This document shows positions 22,230 through 33,348 of a DNA stretch of 64,000 nucleotides, piece by piece. The DNA comes from Cylindrotheca closterium (lineage: Eukaryota > Bacillariophyta > Bacillariophyceae > Bacillariales > Bacillariaceae). A model generated the notes under the pieces. It was not told the origin of the DNA. It searched no databases and saw only the letters and a program-made list of their open reading frames with translations. Numbering within the stretch: position 1 is the first letter of the stretch; every line of letters begins with the position of its first letter. The stretch is from assembly GCA_933822405.4 (NCBI GenBank), contig CAKOGP040002214.1:46984-110983 (forward strand). The letters run 5' to 3'. The position numbers and the translations under genes are program-made.

Positions 22230-23678
22230 ATGACAAGTTCTGGATTGATGACTTTGGATTTTCCCAACACGTCGAACCCGTTTACCAAAGCTGGTGGTGA
22301 TGCCTCCAACAACACTACGGCATCATCATTGAAACTAAGACCCGCTGGAAAGACGGGCTTGAAGAAAGCTATTAATACTGCAACTGCTGTTGCTGCTGCT
22401 CCTCCTGTCACAAAGATTGAAAAGAAAACAAAGCTGTGGCGCTGCGATTTCTGCAAGAACAAAGTCTTTGAGGACTTTGACAAAGCCTGTGCTCACGAAC
22501 AAGACTGTGAAAAACGAATGAAGGAACGCAAGGCCAAGAAACTAGAACAGAAACGTTTGATGGAGCAACAACAACAACAGTTGCAAGAGCAAGCAAAGCT
22601 GAAATTACAAGCAGAAGCACAGCAAATAGAGCAACTCCAGAAGCAGCAAGAAATAGAGCAACAACAAAAGGTAAAGGAGGACGCAGAACGGCAAACCAAG
22701 CAACAGCAACAAGTGCCACCTCCAAACTCCAAGCCTGTACAGCAAAACGACCAGCAAGAAGTGCAAACTAAAAAGCAGCGACGAGAGCGAAATGGTGAAT
22801 ACCAAGAGAAAAAGAAGAAAAAGCAACCGCAAATGCTCCCAAAGCCTGAGCAATCGGTGCAAAAAACGCAAAAACTAGAACCAAAGCGCGAGGAAACAAA
22901 AGAAAGCAAACCCAAAGCAAAATCAATCACAGCGCCGACGAATTCCTTCTTTGCTCCTCGAAAGCCAGGAGCTGCAAACGGCAAGAAGCGTACTTCTGAC
23001 AAGAACGGGATCGGTGTAGCCAATGCTTTCTTTCAGCCTCGGACTGCCAAAAAGCAAAAGGGACTTTCGTCCAGCAACACCACTACACCTTCGTCGTCTC
23101 AAATTCCAGCTCTCAGCCAAAGCAGCGTGATTGAGATTCTGGACGATTCACCTCCTTGTAAAAAGGCAACAGCTAGTCTTGAAGTACAATGCATTGGCTC
23201 CAAAGAGACCAAGCAACGTAAACGAACTCAAAAACAAGACGAAGTGACAGTCGACAATGCTGAAAATGTTGCCAATGCCTTGGCGGCCATGATCAATCGT
23301 CAGACTTGTTCCTCGTTTTCCCAATCCTCCTCCTCCTCTTCATCATCATCATCCAAGAATGCTCACTTGCCCGTGGCTGGTATATTCAGCAAACCCACCA
23401 AGGAGCTCATTGCCGAACAACGCCAAGCGGAATTCCAAGCCAAGCGTCGACTCGAACGTCAAAAGGAATTGGAGCGTCAGCAAAAGCGACAAGCACGAGG
23501 CCTGCTCGAGGCGCGGAAAGCTAGTACAAGTGCAACCGCCACCACCAAAACCAAAACGTTATCTCTGCCCTTGGCGCCACGGTTTCCGGTACCGAGTCAC
23601 ATTATGGAAACACCTGATGTTTTGGATCCAGTCCAAATTTGTGTCGCCGATGAATGGAAGCGGTCCATGGACACTGCA

Positions 23679-23713
<35 letters not shown>

Positions 23714-26406
23714 ATCATCAGAGACTGTCTCTCACCAAAAGTTAGTGTCGCAACCATCTGCTTTGGATTGTCTACCAGATGCCTCGGAGGAGCATTCCAT
23801 TCAAAACGCCATGCACCGCGTACTGTTGCCACCACCAACCAAACTGGACAAACTCTTGGTGGATCAATACTCGACCAACCTGGTGGGAGAATCGATTCAA
23901 CTAATCAAACTGGATTTGGCCAAATGGGTCCGTGCCTGGTGTGATGTCCGACAGGAGGCTTGGAAGCGCATGATGGAACGCCAACGGAAATTGGCCAAAC
24001 GACCCAAAGCTCGCGCCAAGAAAAAGAGTCGCAGTAAGGCTAACAGTGACGACTATGACGACTTGTGGGTCGATGATGATTTTGGATTTGATGGAGAGTT
24101 GGGAAATCTCGTATTGTTGACGGGAGCTTCGGGGAGTGGAAAGACGTCGCTTGTGCACCAAGTGGCAAGCGAATGTCAGTGCCCAGTGTTGGAAATCAAC
24201 ACGACCCAAGCTCGTGGGGGTGCCGCACTCAAGCATGCCATTCAAGAAGCCACTCAGAGTTGTTCGTCCCTGGATATGATTCAACGGCAATCACGAAAGT
24301 TGATGCAGTCACCGTTTGGAGAAGATTCGGATGACGAAGAGAATAATGGAAATGGTGATCATTCGAAAAAGTCATCACCATTGACGGTTATCTTGATCGA
24401 TGAGGTAGATTTTCTGTTTGAGGAACAAGGGGATGCGGGGTTCTGGAATGCCTTGGGATCCTTGACCAAGACTGCCAAATGTCCTATCTTTGTGACTGCC
24501 AACAAAATGCCGCCCCAAATGCGCCAACTGCCGAGATTCCACCACTGGGACCTTCCAAAGCCGTCGCCTGAGGAGTGCATGACCAAACTGCTACAAGTTT
24601 GCCGACAAGAGGGAATTCCAATGAGACCCGAATTGAAGAAGGATCGAGATGAAATCAAAAGCCGACTTTGCCACGTCGCAGAACTCTGTGGGTGCGATGT
24701 TCGACGGATGCTGAACGAGCTGCAATCCTTCTGCTATCCGGTACCCGATTTGGCAAGTGACAACAAGTGCAATCAAACGGATGAGACCAATTCCACAGAC
24801 CTTCTATCAGATCTGCAGTGGTCAGCATCTGTACAACTTCCTCATATGGATTCATTGAATCTGAACAGAGTTTCGAGGAAGAAGCACTCCATTGTGACTA
24901 TCCACGGGAAGAACTTCGATTATCTTCAACGCTTCAAGGGGGAGTGGAAGATTTTACTGGGAGATACACCTTGCAAAGCCCACGTGGTGGACGACGAAAA
25001 TCTTCTAATGCTTTGCCCACCAATATCACAAGCATCGAGAAGTTTCGAACCAATCTCCATCCAACTTTCAAATGGCGGGGCAATTGGCTGCAATAGCGTG
25101 GAGACTTTAGATCTACCTGGTGAATCAAAAGTCAATGGCCGCAAGTGTGTTTGGTTGCAATATGAAGATGCCGAAATCTCACAAGAAGAGGATGACGATG
25201 ACGACGACGATGAGGAGATCGAATTTGAGGGAAGTGGAGGAGGGAAACCGAAGGAAGAATCGAAAGTTTCCATTGCACCGAAGGAAGAAATAGAAGAGGA
25301 CAAGAGTATATTGGAATCGTGGAACAGTATCACTGTAGAGCAAAGCGCAGATGAGAAGGCGTCAGTGGAGCCGGATTCGGAGTCCCGTGATAAAGCCCTC
25401 TCAGCTTTGGAAATGCTTGCCTGTAACGCCTACGATATGAGTGATGCAGCACTCTTAGATGACCTTCAGCATGGCGTGCCATCTTTGTCTGGTGCTTGTC
25501 AGGGATATGGGTTTGATTTGACTGATGGCTCGGAATGTGAAAAAGGAAAAATGAAGATGAGTGAGCAGCTTCGACCGTGAGTAAATTTTGTTTCTGTTTC
25601 GTTCTCATTGTCAGCATCCAATGTCAGAACTCATTTGCATTTCATGTAGACCGAGAGAAGAAAAGCTTTACGAGTTGCAATGGAAGGATAATTGCTATTT
25701 CTTTGGAAATACCGAAACCTACATGGTCCATCCAAACACTGCATTGGAGCGACGATTGATAAACTCAGAAATGCTGTATTCCCGGGGGCACGAGTATCAT
25801 GCCGCGGCTCCAGCTCCGAGTGAGTCGAAGGAAGAAGGAGAAGATGAAATCAACATCGAAGATTTGGCGACCGAAACAACACTCTCCATGCCTGAAGACA
25901 AGTACCTACCTCAGCAAACATGCTCGTTGGTATTGTCACTTCCGTCTTTGATTCGACAAAGTGTCGGGGGGAAATCCAGCAACTGTCTTTCATTTGACGA
26001 ATCTCTCTTCAATACGAGCCGAAAGCAGCACTTGCTAGAAGCTTACGAACTGACAGCCTGCATGAGAGGACTTCAACGCCACCGACAGACATACGTGATT
26101 CCTCCATCAGTAGCTGAAAACAAGACGAGCGCAACATATATTCTGGAGTTGCTACCCATGCTTAAACGAGTGTCCGTATTGGAACTAGATTCTGAACAAA
26201 TATGTCATGTGGCATCCGAAGACCGCAAAGTTCGTTCCACACGCAACAGATCCCGCCGAGGAAGGAGGCACTACTTTGAGAAGCTTGGCTTCGTTGAAGG
26301 GCACGGTCAAGATTCGACTGCCAGCAAAGCGGGTCAATCATTGGCTCAGTCCTTCTTGGTTTACGACAAAACCGAGAAGGCGACTTGCATCAGTCGAATC
26401 AAATAG
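22230..26406 (+). CDS. ATAD5/Elg1-like PCNA-unloading AAA+ ATPase
   Basis: Spliced model 22230-25576 and 25650-26406, intron 25577-25649 (73 bp, GTGAGT...TGTAG), 1,367 aa. Near the N-terminus is a C2HC zinc-finger-like site (Cys72, Cys75, His89, Cys93). A Gln/Lys-rich coiled region follows, then two PIP-like motifs (TNSFFAPRKPG near 237; NAFFQPRTAKK near 265) that could contact PCNA. The AAA+ module has Walker A GASGSGKTSL near 631 and Walker B VILIDEVDFLF near 720, then TVTANKMPP-like sensor 1 and CDVRRMLNELQ sensor 2, as in ATAD5/Elg1 rather than RFC1. A TIG/IPT-like beta domain (about 885-965) follows, unusual for the family. The gene start shares a 580-bp region with its neighbour. Established role: unloads PCNA from replicated DNA. 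Confidence 0.87.
23685..23725 (+). repeat. TCC/TCA microsatellite encoding poly-Ser
   Basis: A run of TCC and TCA triplets inside the ATAD5-like gene gives about a dozen consecutive serines; a similar shorter run lies at 23325-23355. Confidence 0.85.
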
Positions 26407-26826
26407 ACAGAATCAACTCCAGCTGCTGCTAAGATAGTTGAAGTAAAAAAGTCTCGTACTCAATAGAATAGAATAAAGTCAATTTAAAAAATGCTACAGC
26501 ATGGATCTATGTATGTGTATTAGCTTTTTCTCTATCCCAGAGTTCCATGTGCGCTGTAACCCAGCCTATTCTTGGAGGGATATCACCGTGACCGATTGTA
26601 GACGTCAACGCTGCCACGAAATAATTGTTTGCCGAATGGATCCCCGCCAAACAGCTCGATTGGAGGGTGAGGAGCAAGTCCAAAGTACTGTACAAATATA
26701 ACACGCTCTCAATTGTGGTAGGAGAGAGCAACAAAAAATGTAGTCTTCACTGAAAATCACAGATACAAACCATGGGCGTAATGGACGACTTGGCACTGAG
26801 AACCAAAGCGCCGCGATGCAATCGCT
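26407..26826. other. Convergent 3' flanks
   Basis: Between the stops of the ATAD5-like gene (plus) and the MGDG synthase gene (minus). No coding signal was recognised. Confidence 0.45.
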
Positions 26827-28707
26827 TTACTTTTCATTCAGATTCATCCAAGCAACAGTTTGCGAGCCGATGCTTCGGACGATATCGTCAGCAGCATAGG
26901 GATTTCCTACTTGCGTGGCCGCTCTGCTCATTGTTTGCATCAAATCGGCGTCTTGAAGCCAATAGCCAACTTCAGTGCCGATTTGCGGAGGGTCCTCACA
27001 ATAGTCACCAAACCCGGATTCCAAAACGACATCGACGTTTCCCGCTTCTTGGCCAGGCAAGAAACTGAAAGTAGGAAACATGTTTCGGTCAGCGTTGCAG
27101 AACAAGTAGATACAATATTCCATGGTTTCCTCCAAACGTACCTTGTCAACATACACGGAAGACCTACGGCTGCAGCTTCAGCAATTGTTCCTGGTCCTGC
27201 TTTGGACACAAGGATATCGGCAGCGACCATGTATTCCGGCATGTTGGTGATGAATCCCAAACCAACAACATCGACATTTCCCTTCCCATTTGGTTCGCTG
27301 GCTGTCTCTTCGGCCCGCTTCATGGCCTGTTGAATGAACTTGTTGGTCTTCTTCCGCGTCTTCAAGAATTTGAAAAACCCACGTTTTCCCTTTTTCTTCG
27401 TGTCATCCTCTTCCAATACACTCTCCCAATCCTTTGTTGCCAGCTCCTTTAGTAGCTTTTCATTACGTCCGCAGACGACGCAAATAGTAGCATCCACTCC
27501 TTGCTTTGTCAGTTTGGCGTAAAGCTGATCCACAATCTCAGACAACGAGCCAACACCTTCGCCACCACCCATGACCAACACCATTGGTTTGGAACTGTCA
27601 ATTCCAAGTGACTCCTTAGTATCCCTTTGGTATGCCTTGCCGGCTTCAGTAGTACGATCTCCTAGCTTCTCTGCCTCCATTCCAAAACCATGACGGATTG
27701 GTAGTCCTGTTAGAACAAGGTTTTCCTCAGGTGTTCCCTTCCATCTTCGAGCACACTTGTACAGACGATCCGAGGCCACGTAGAGCTTATCAGGATTCTT
27801 TTCAAACCAAGTAATATGAGCAGATCCCAAATCAGTGACGACAGTGAAGAAAGGAATGTGCTTTCCGAGCTCCTTGCTAATCTTTCTAGTTTGTCGCAAT
27901 GGGACGTAGTTCATGGTGGGGTGAACGGAAACAACGACATCAGGTTCAAAGGACTTGATGCGTTCTCTAATTGGTTTGGCACAAAAGAAGCTAGAATGAG
28001 TGTTGGTCCAGATTTCATTCAACTTGTTGTTGGAAAGCCAGTAGAAGAGTCTCCATTGTCGTGGATGCGACGATAAGTGTTTGTAGGCGTTGACAAGCGT
28101 TCTGTAGGGTAGTATTCCATGATCAGTCCACAAGTCGGCTAGTTCATAGGTGCTTCCTGGAAATTGCAAAAGAAACTGAAAGAAGCGATGTATTGAAAGG
28201 ATTGCAGACGACAATTCATGTCAAACAGATTCGTGTGAGAAAAAAATAAGATTCAGATCCCTCAGTTTTGTCAAATGAAGTCATCCTACCTGCTTTGCAA
28301 GAGATTCAGCCGAAGCCCGATGACCTCCTCCAGTATCGGCAGAGAGAAAAAGGACTCTGAGCGGTCTACTCTCCTTTGTATGCACAAAACAGAAGAATTT
28401 TGAAAAAAGCCAACGTCAGTTGAATCTCCAACAAAAAAATTCGACTGATACCGCAGAAGTGTGGTTCAGAACTTACCGAATTTGCATTTTCATAGAGTGA
28501 AACAGTCGATGATGCGTCTGCAGCATGTAACTTGGTGCTATCTTTTGTTCCAGAAGAGCGCTCTCTTGTAAGTTGGGATCCACCTCTCGCCAACATAACA
28601 TTGGCAGTCTTGCAAGTCTTGCATTGCTGGTTTGACGCCAAGGAAAAACTGGCACTGATTGGAATCAGCAGAAGGAGTAGCTGGGCGAATTTCACCATTG
28701 CTCTCAT
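26827..28707 (-). CDS. MGD1: Monogalactosyldiacylglycerol synthase
   Basis: Four-exon model: 28477-28707, 28290-28373, 27142-28175, 26827-27064 (introns 103, 114 and 77 bp; all frames join), 528 aa. It transfers galactose from UDP-Gal to diacylglycerol to make MGDG, the main thylakoid lipid. Evidence: N-terminal signal peptide (MVKFAQLLLLLIPISA) with the SASF motif typical of diatom plastid import; the VLFLSADTGGGHRASAE glycine-rich acceptor loop; GT28 donor-site motifs MVLVMGGGEGVGS and VCGRN; GFITNMPEYMVAADILVSK; and PGTIAEAAAVGLPCMLTSFL then PGQEAGNVDVV across the last intron. An insertion of Lys-rich residues (about 345-385) precedes the last motif. Expected site: plastid envelope. Confidence 0.95.
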
Positions 28708-29262
28708 ACTCGTTGTGTAGATATAGAAATAGTATAGCTAGCGACTGCTGCTGGGGCTTGAACAGTGATTTAATTGTCGACGCAGGTGTCTGTTGTGAAG
28801 TTGTGCGTTTGACGTATTTTTTTCCTAAGTTTTGGTTGGTTCGATCGTTGAAGCCTTTGTTCGATTTGGATTGTTGAAATTGCCAAGACACGCAAGTGAC
28901 GTGTCTCATTAGGACACGTACTTTCGTTGAGGGGTCGGATCAGTCAACACACAGCTGCTCGCTTCTTTAGGTACTTTATTTCCTTTACTCTTGAAAGTGA
29001 AAGGAGTAACCATTATTCCACTACCTACCGGTACAGTACAGTATTGTGGAGAAACGTCTCACTAATAATTCATTTTCAAATTATAGTACGGTTGCATAAA
29101 TTAACTCCATGAATTCCAAATGTCGAAGGGTTAAGTTAGCTTGTATCTTTACAGTACAGTGAAATCGCACATTATCATACTATGCGTAATTGTCGTTTGT
29201 GTCCAACAAGACAGGAAAAGGAATGAATCGTATTCGTATTAAATAGAAGAACAGCAAGCAGT
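28708..29262. promoter_or_regulatory. MGDG synthase upstream region
   Basis: The 5' flank of the MGDG synthase gene and the 3' flank of the next gene. Contains GTGACGTGTC at about 28897-28906 (an ACGT-core bZIP-type word) and TACCGGTA at 29026-29033. The regulatory role is inferred. Confidence 0.35.
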
Positions 29263-30202
29263 TTAGAGCTTGGCCTTTGGAAGACCATCAATAGCTGGGC
29301 CGGCCTTCTTCATTCCCCATCCCTTGTTTCCTCCGTATTGTCCTTCCTCAACAACATCAGGGACAGGCCAGATGCTTCCAGACTTTCCCATGTTGAATCC
29401 ACCCATTGGTTCCTTATCGGTGGACAATTGATCGGCGTAGAAGATACCTCCAGATCCTACCAAACGAGGGTATCCATACTTCTCCAACCACTTGGCGCGG
29501 ATTTCGGCACCTGGTCCGTTCAAAACTCCCTTCTTGGATTCACGGGCCTTGGCAATGGCCTTTAGCTTCTCCTGTTGGCGAGCTTCGTTGTTGGAAGTGG
29601 CGGTGAAACCCAGGGCTTCCCAGATGCTTCCAACTCTTGGGGGGCCAATTCTGGTCTCTCCAATGATGGGGAGGTTGAGGGTGACCTCAGGAAGAAAGTC
29701 CAATCCATCGACCTCTTCTTCAGGGGTGCGGTTCATCTTGTAACGAAGACCGTCCTTGTTGAGGCGGTTCTCAAGACCAACTTCAGAGATGCACTCTTCT
29801 CCACCCCAAAGGTCATCGAAACCGATGCCACTGTTGGTGAAGAAACCGAAATCTAAACGACGATAATAAACAAAGAAGAACCATGTCAGAAAGCAGCACT
29901 TGACGGATGGGAGGAAAACATATAATAAAAATCGTCTCTCAAACTCCATATATTTTCCAAATGGACTCTATTCGTAGAACACTAGCCAAACACACCACCT
30001 GCAATACGTCTATTCAAAGTTGTTCCACACTACAAGCGCAATCGTATGGCTCACCTTCCATTTTCATTTGTGGATCAACACTTCGGCTGGGAGAACTGGC
30101 CTTGACGGTCTTTTGTCCCAACGAGCGAAGGCTGGATCGGGTGACGGAGTAAGCCGAAGCACCGTAAAGGGAAAGAAGGATGGCTGCAGTAGAGATCTTC
30201 AT
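29263..30202 (-). CDS. Plastid-targeted protein, unidentified
   Basis: Spliced model 30055-30202 then 29263-29852, intron 29853-30054 (202 bp, GTGAGC...TTTAG), 245 aa. The start is ATG 30202: an upstream TTG in frame would add two residues. The N-terminus is a short signal peptide with ASAYSV, the diatom ASAFAP-like plastid cleavage motif, then a Ser/Arg-rich transit region. The mature part is hydrophilic with Gly/Pro-rich conserved-looking blocks (NSGIGFDDLWGGEECISEVG; KKGVLNGPGAEIRAKWLEKY; EPMGGFNMGKSGSIWPVPD) and no membrane helix. This suggests a soluble or peripheral thylakoid protein. It could be a photosystem-associated subunit of heterokont algae, but I cannot name it. Confidence 0.75.
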
Positions 30203-30545
30203 GGTCAACTTATTCTTATATGCTGGATGTTGCTGCAGTTGAATATTCGCAGGCAGACCTCAAAGTTGCAAGATTTGCCACATCGTCGATGCACGAAGAA
30301 CCGTGCGTTCAGCCCTTGAGATCGGAAGGCATACGTCAGTAAATACGACTACTTGGACCAGACCGATTTTCTTTGCAACGAAAAGAAGACGACTCACTCC
30401 TCTTGGCATCGTGATAGATTCCATTGTCTCTAGTCCACTGTAGAATCGTGTGCTACCATACTCGAAGTACTCGGTTTTGGATCTATTTTACTTGCTTTTC
30501 TATTTTTACAAAAGTTTCTATGTCCAGTAGGGTTCTCCACATTCA
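30203..30545. other. Intergenic
   Basis: Upstream of the plastid protein gene and downstream of the mTERF gene. Nothing specific was recognised. Confidence 0.4.
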
Positions 30546-32800
30546 TCATTGTTGAGAAGACGACTCCTCTTGCTGCTGCTGTTGTTGTTTCTGTACCTTC
30601 TCCAGTTGCTTCTTTTTCCGACGTCTCAATTCCTCCTTGGAAAATCCAGTGCGTCTAGCGTTTGGTTTCGGTCGCTGCTTTCTTACTGGAATCGCTTGAC
30701 CCTTCCAATGACGTTCACAGAATTCTCGAAATTCTTCACCGCCATCATCATCTCTGGCTACCGTGTTGGCAAAGTCAACATCTCCGAATCGAAGAACTTT
30801 TGCCACAGGGATCAACTGTTTGGAAATGCCCTTGAACGCCAAATAATCATAGCGTGTCTTGATTCTTCGATCAAGTGGGTAGGAGAAATAAGCGGGGAAC
30901 TCTTCCAATTCGAAGCTTGGTTTCAGAGACACTCGTTGAAAGTAATTCCATTTCGGTTTCAAATCCTTTTCCACGGAATATGTCAGAACTGGAGGAAGTT
31001 TGGTCACAAAGGCTCCAATATTCGTCACCCCAATAGAATGAAGATAGTCCACCACTGGTTCCATACTCTCCTCAACATCTGTTGTCAAAAGAGATGGGAA
31101 TGCACGAAAGATGCTTCCAATGTCATCCCGATCCACACCCAATGACAAGACGTATGCCACTGTCCACCTCATTTCGTCAACGTTTTTGCTGAGCAATACG
31201 GGATATAGCTGCATGACACTAGCAATTTCTTCCCGATCAATCTCCAGATAGTCCATCAGAAAGTCCGTCACTGGCAAAATCTGCTCCTCCGCGTCCAAAA
31301 GTAGCACTGGTGGAAAGGCAGAGATGACCTTGCCCATATCCCTGGTTCCAATTTCGTCCTTGATGAGTCTAACGGTTTCTGACATTTTCCGATAGACTTC
31401 GTCCGTCATCTTTCGTTGCTCGTCTCGGGTCTTGCCTTGGACGGAACCTGTGACGGGTGCCACCAAATCCAAGAGTTCCAAGCTCGACCGTTTGCGCAAC
31501 AAGGGACCAATCGCATTGGGCTTCATGCGGATCTGACCACTACTCAAAAAGGAAATCAGACGAAACATATCAGATGGCGATCTTGACAATAGGGAAGGCA
31601 GGCCAGCCTTATCACGGGCAATGGCCGAGTTGGAAACCCCCAACGCCGCCATCATGGAAACAATTTGCTCTGCCTGTTTGGAACCCTTGGCGGTCAAAAG
31701 CCCAGGGCAGTCTCGCAATACTTTGCGAGCATCGTATTTTCGGAGACCCAAGGTTTTCATGAGGGTTCCCCGAAAGGCCCGGTCCAGAGATTGACATAGG
31801 GTTCCGCCTTCCAGGGCTTCTGATTCATCTGCAAAGGATGGTCTGGGCATCATCAAAGCCAAACTTGGACTGTGTGTCAAAATCGAACAAACATCGTTCC
31901 CTGTGAATCCATATTCCTGAAAGACTTCCAGCACATCATCAAATCCATAGTTTAGACGAACTGGTTCTATTGACGGTATTCGAACCTCATTCCAGGCGGT
32001 CGTGGATGCGTTATTGTTGTTGTTTTCAGTATTTTCATTGTTGTTGTACGAAGCCGACCACCGCGAGGCTCGTTCCTTTAAGAATGCTCTCACCCTTCTC
32101 CTTGTCATTCTGATTAGTATGTATTCCTGAACCTTGTCACCTGCTTGCATCGAAAGCTCTTTTTCCACTCCCAGCGATTCCAATACCCTAGCTATTCGGT
32201 TGCGATTGTATTGGGCCATCCATGGTTCCTCCACTGAATTGGATGGGAGCTCTGCAGATGCCACTGCATTCTCGTCTCCCGTTTCTTCTGGCATTGCCGT
32301 TGCTGGTGGTCCCAAATCATCCTCGTCCGCTCCACCATAGATGGAGGATAAGCTCGCCTTTTCAAGACTAGTGCTGATCGCTTCCCTCTTTTTCTTTTCA
32401 GCGGATACAAATCGCAATAATGCGGAATCTACAAGTGGTGCACTGGGGGCAACATACCGCGATGATTGACGACCGGCTTGGCCTACTTCAGATGAGCCAA
32501 AGAAAATCAAAAAGAGAACAAACAGCATATTGTGAGGAACATCAACATCAACATCAGCATGCCTTCTAAGCATATATCTTAGATGAAACCATTCGCACCT
32601 TCTCCGTCTTGAGCTGCTGCTGCGGTTGAAGATAGTCGTGAGCTTGTTGGTTGACTTATCGACGTTGATGATTCACTTATTCGTCTTGACCGCTTTGGTG
32701 ATTCTGAAGAGGGAGACAATGCTGATGATGTGTATGTTGAAGTGAGCAACAGGGCAAGAACCACGTTCATTCGTCGCCGCCTTGACCTTAGCGTTGTCAT
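30546..32800 (-). CDS. mTERF-family protein, probably organellar
   Basis: Preferred model 32599-32800 and 30546-32485 with intron 32486-32598 (113 bp), 713 aa: frames join and the first exon supplies a signal peptide (MNVVLALLLTSTYTSSALSP). A single-exon model starting at ATG 32573 would instead translate the intron's pyrimidine-rich tract as a hydrophobic N-terminus (MLFVLFLIFF), which looks artificial. The body is a chain of mTERF helical repeats with the usual leucine/proline signatures (VISAFPPVLLLDAEE, VMQLYPVLLSKNVDEM, IFRAFPSLLTTDVEES, VTKLPPVLTYSVEKDL). Family role: nucleic-acid-binding regulators of organelle transcription or RNA processing; the plastid is the likely site here. The C-terminus is Lys/Gln-rich. 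Confidence 0.82.
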
Positions 32801-33348
32801 TCTGCTTCAGTATGGTGTAAGGTTTCTGAATGAATGTCAGTGTTTGTGTAGTTTGTATTCGTATTTGGTCTTGCTTGCTGATGTACTACTGTAGGTGAAC
32901 CCTCACTCGATAAAATATGAACTTCGGATCGTCAAAGATAAAGTCGAAGGAACTCGAGTTGGATTTGCCATCGAATTAAAAAAATCTTGCGCCGACCAAT
33001 CGCAATGCTCCAACTTGAAGAAACGGCCGAAGGTTTGCCATTCTTCGGTTCAAAACGTGACGTCACAGCCAAAGAAAACCAAAGACAGAATGGAGGGTGA
33101 CCGAATTCCAAGCGTCGAAGGACGGACGACGTATCATTTGTGGTCGAGTGTGTTCAGTCAGTGTTGTGCGTTTACTACAGTAGCTAGCTAGCTAGTAGTA
33201 GTACTGTAGTTCTGTGGGTTTGAACTGCAAGTCCAACTACATACAGCATACACGTATTAATACATACTACATCAGTCTTTGGGGATACAATTCTATATTT
33301 TGTGACTTAGATAGCACTCGTTACGACACTTGCTTCTTTCTACTCCGC
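32801..33348. other. Intergenic, mTERF upstream region
   Basis: Contains TAGCTAGCTAGCTAG at about 33181-33196 and several TACTGTAG words (about 32884-32895 and 33200-33210). Open frames here have no recognisable domain. Confidence 0.4.

Noticed and set aside
22493..23023. 176-aa minus-strand Cys/Phe-rich frame in the ATAD5-like gene
   Set aside because: Antisense of Gln/Lys-rich codons; composition artefact.
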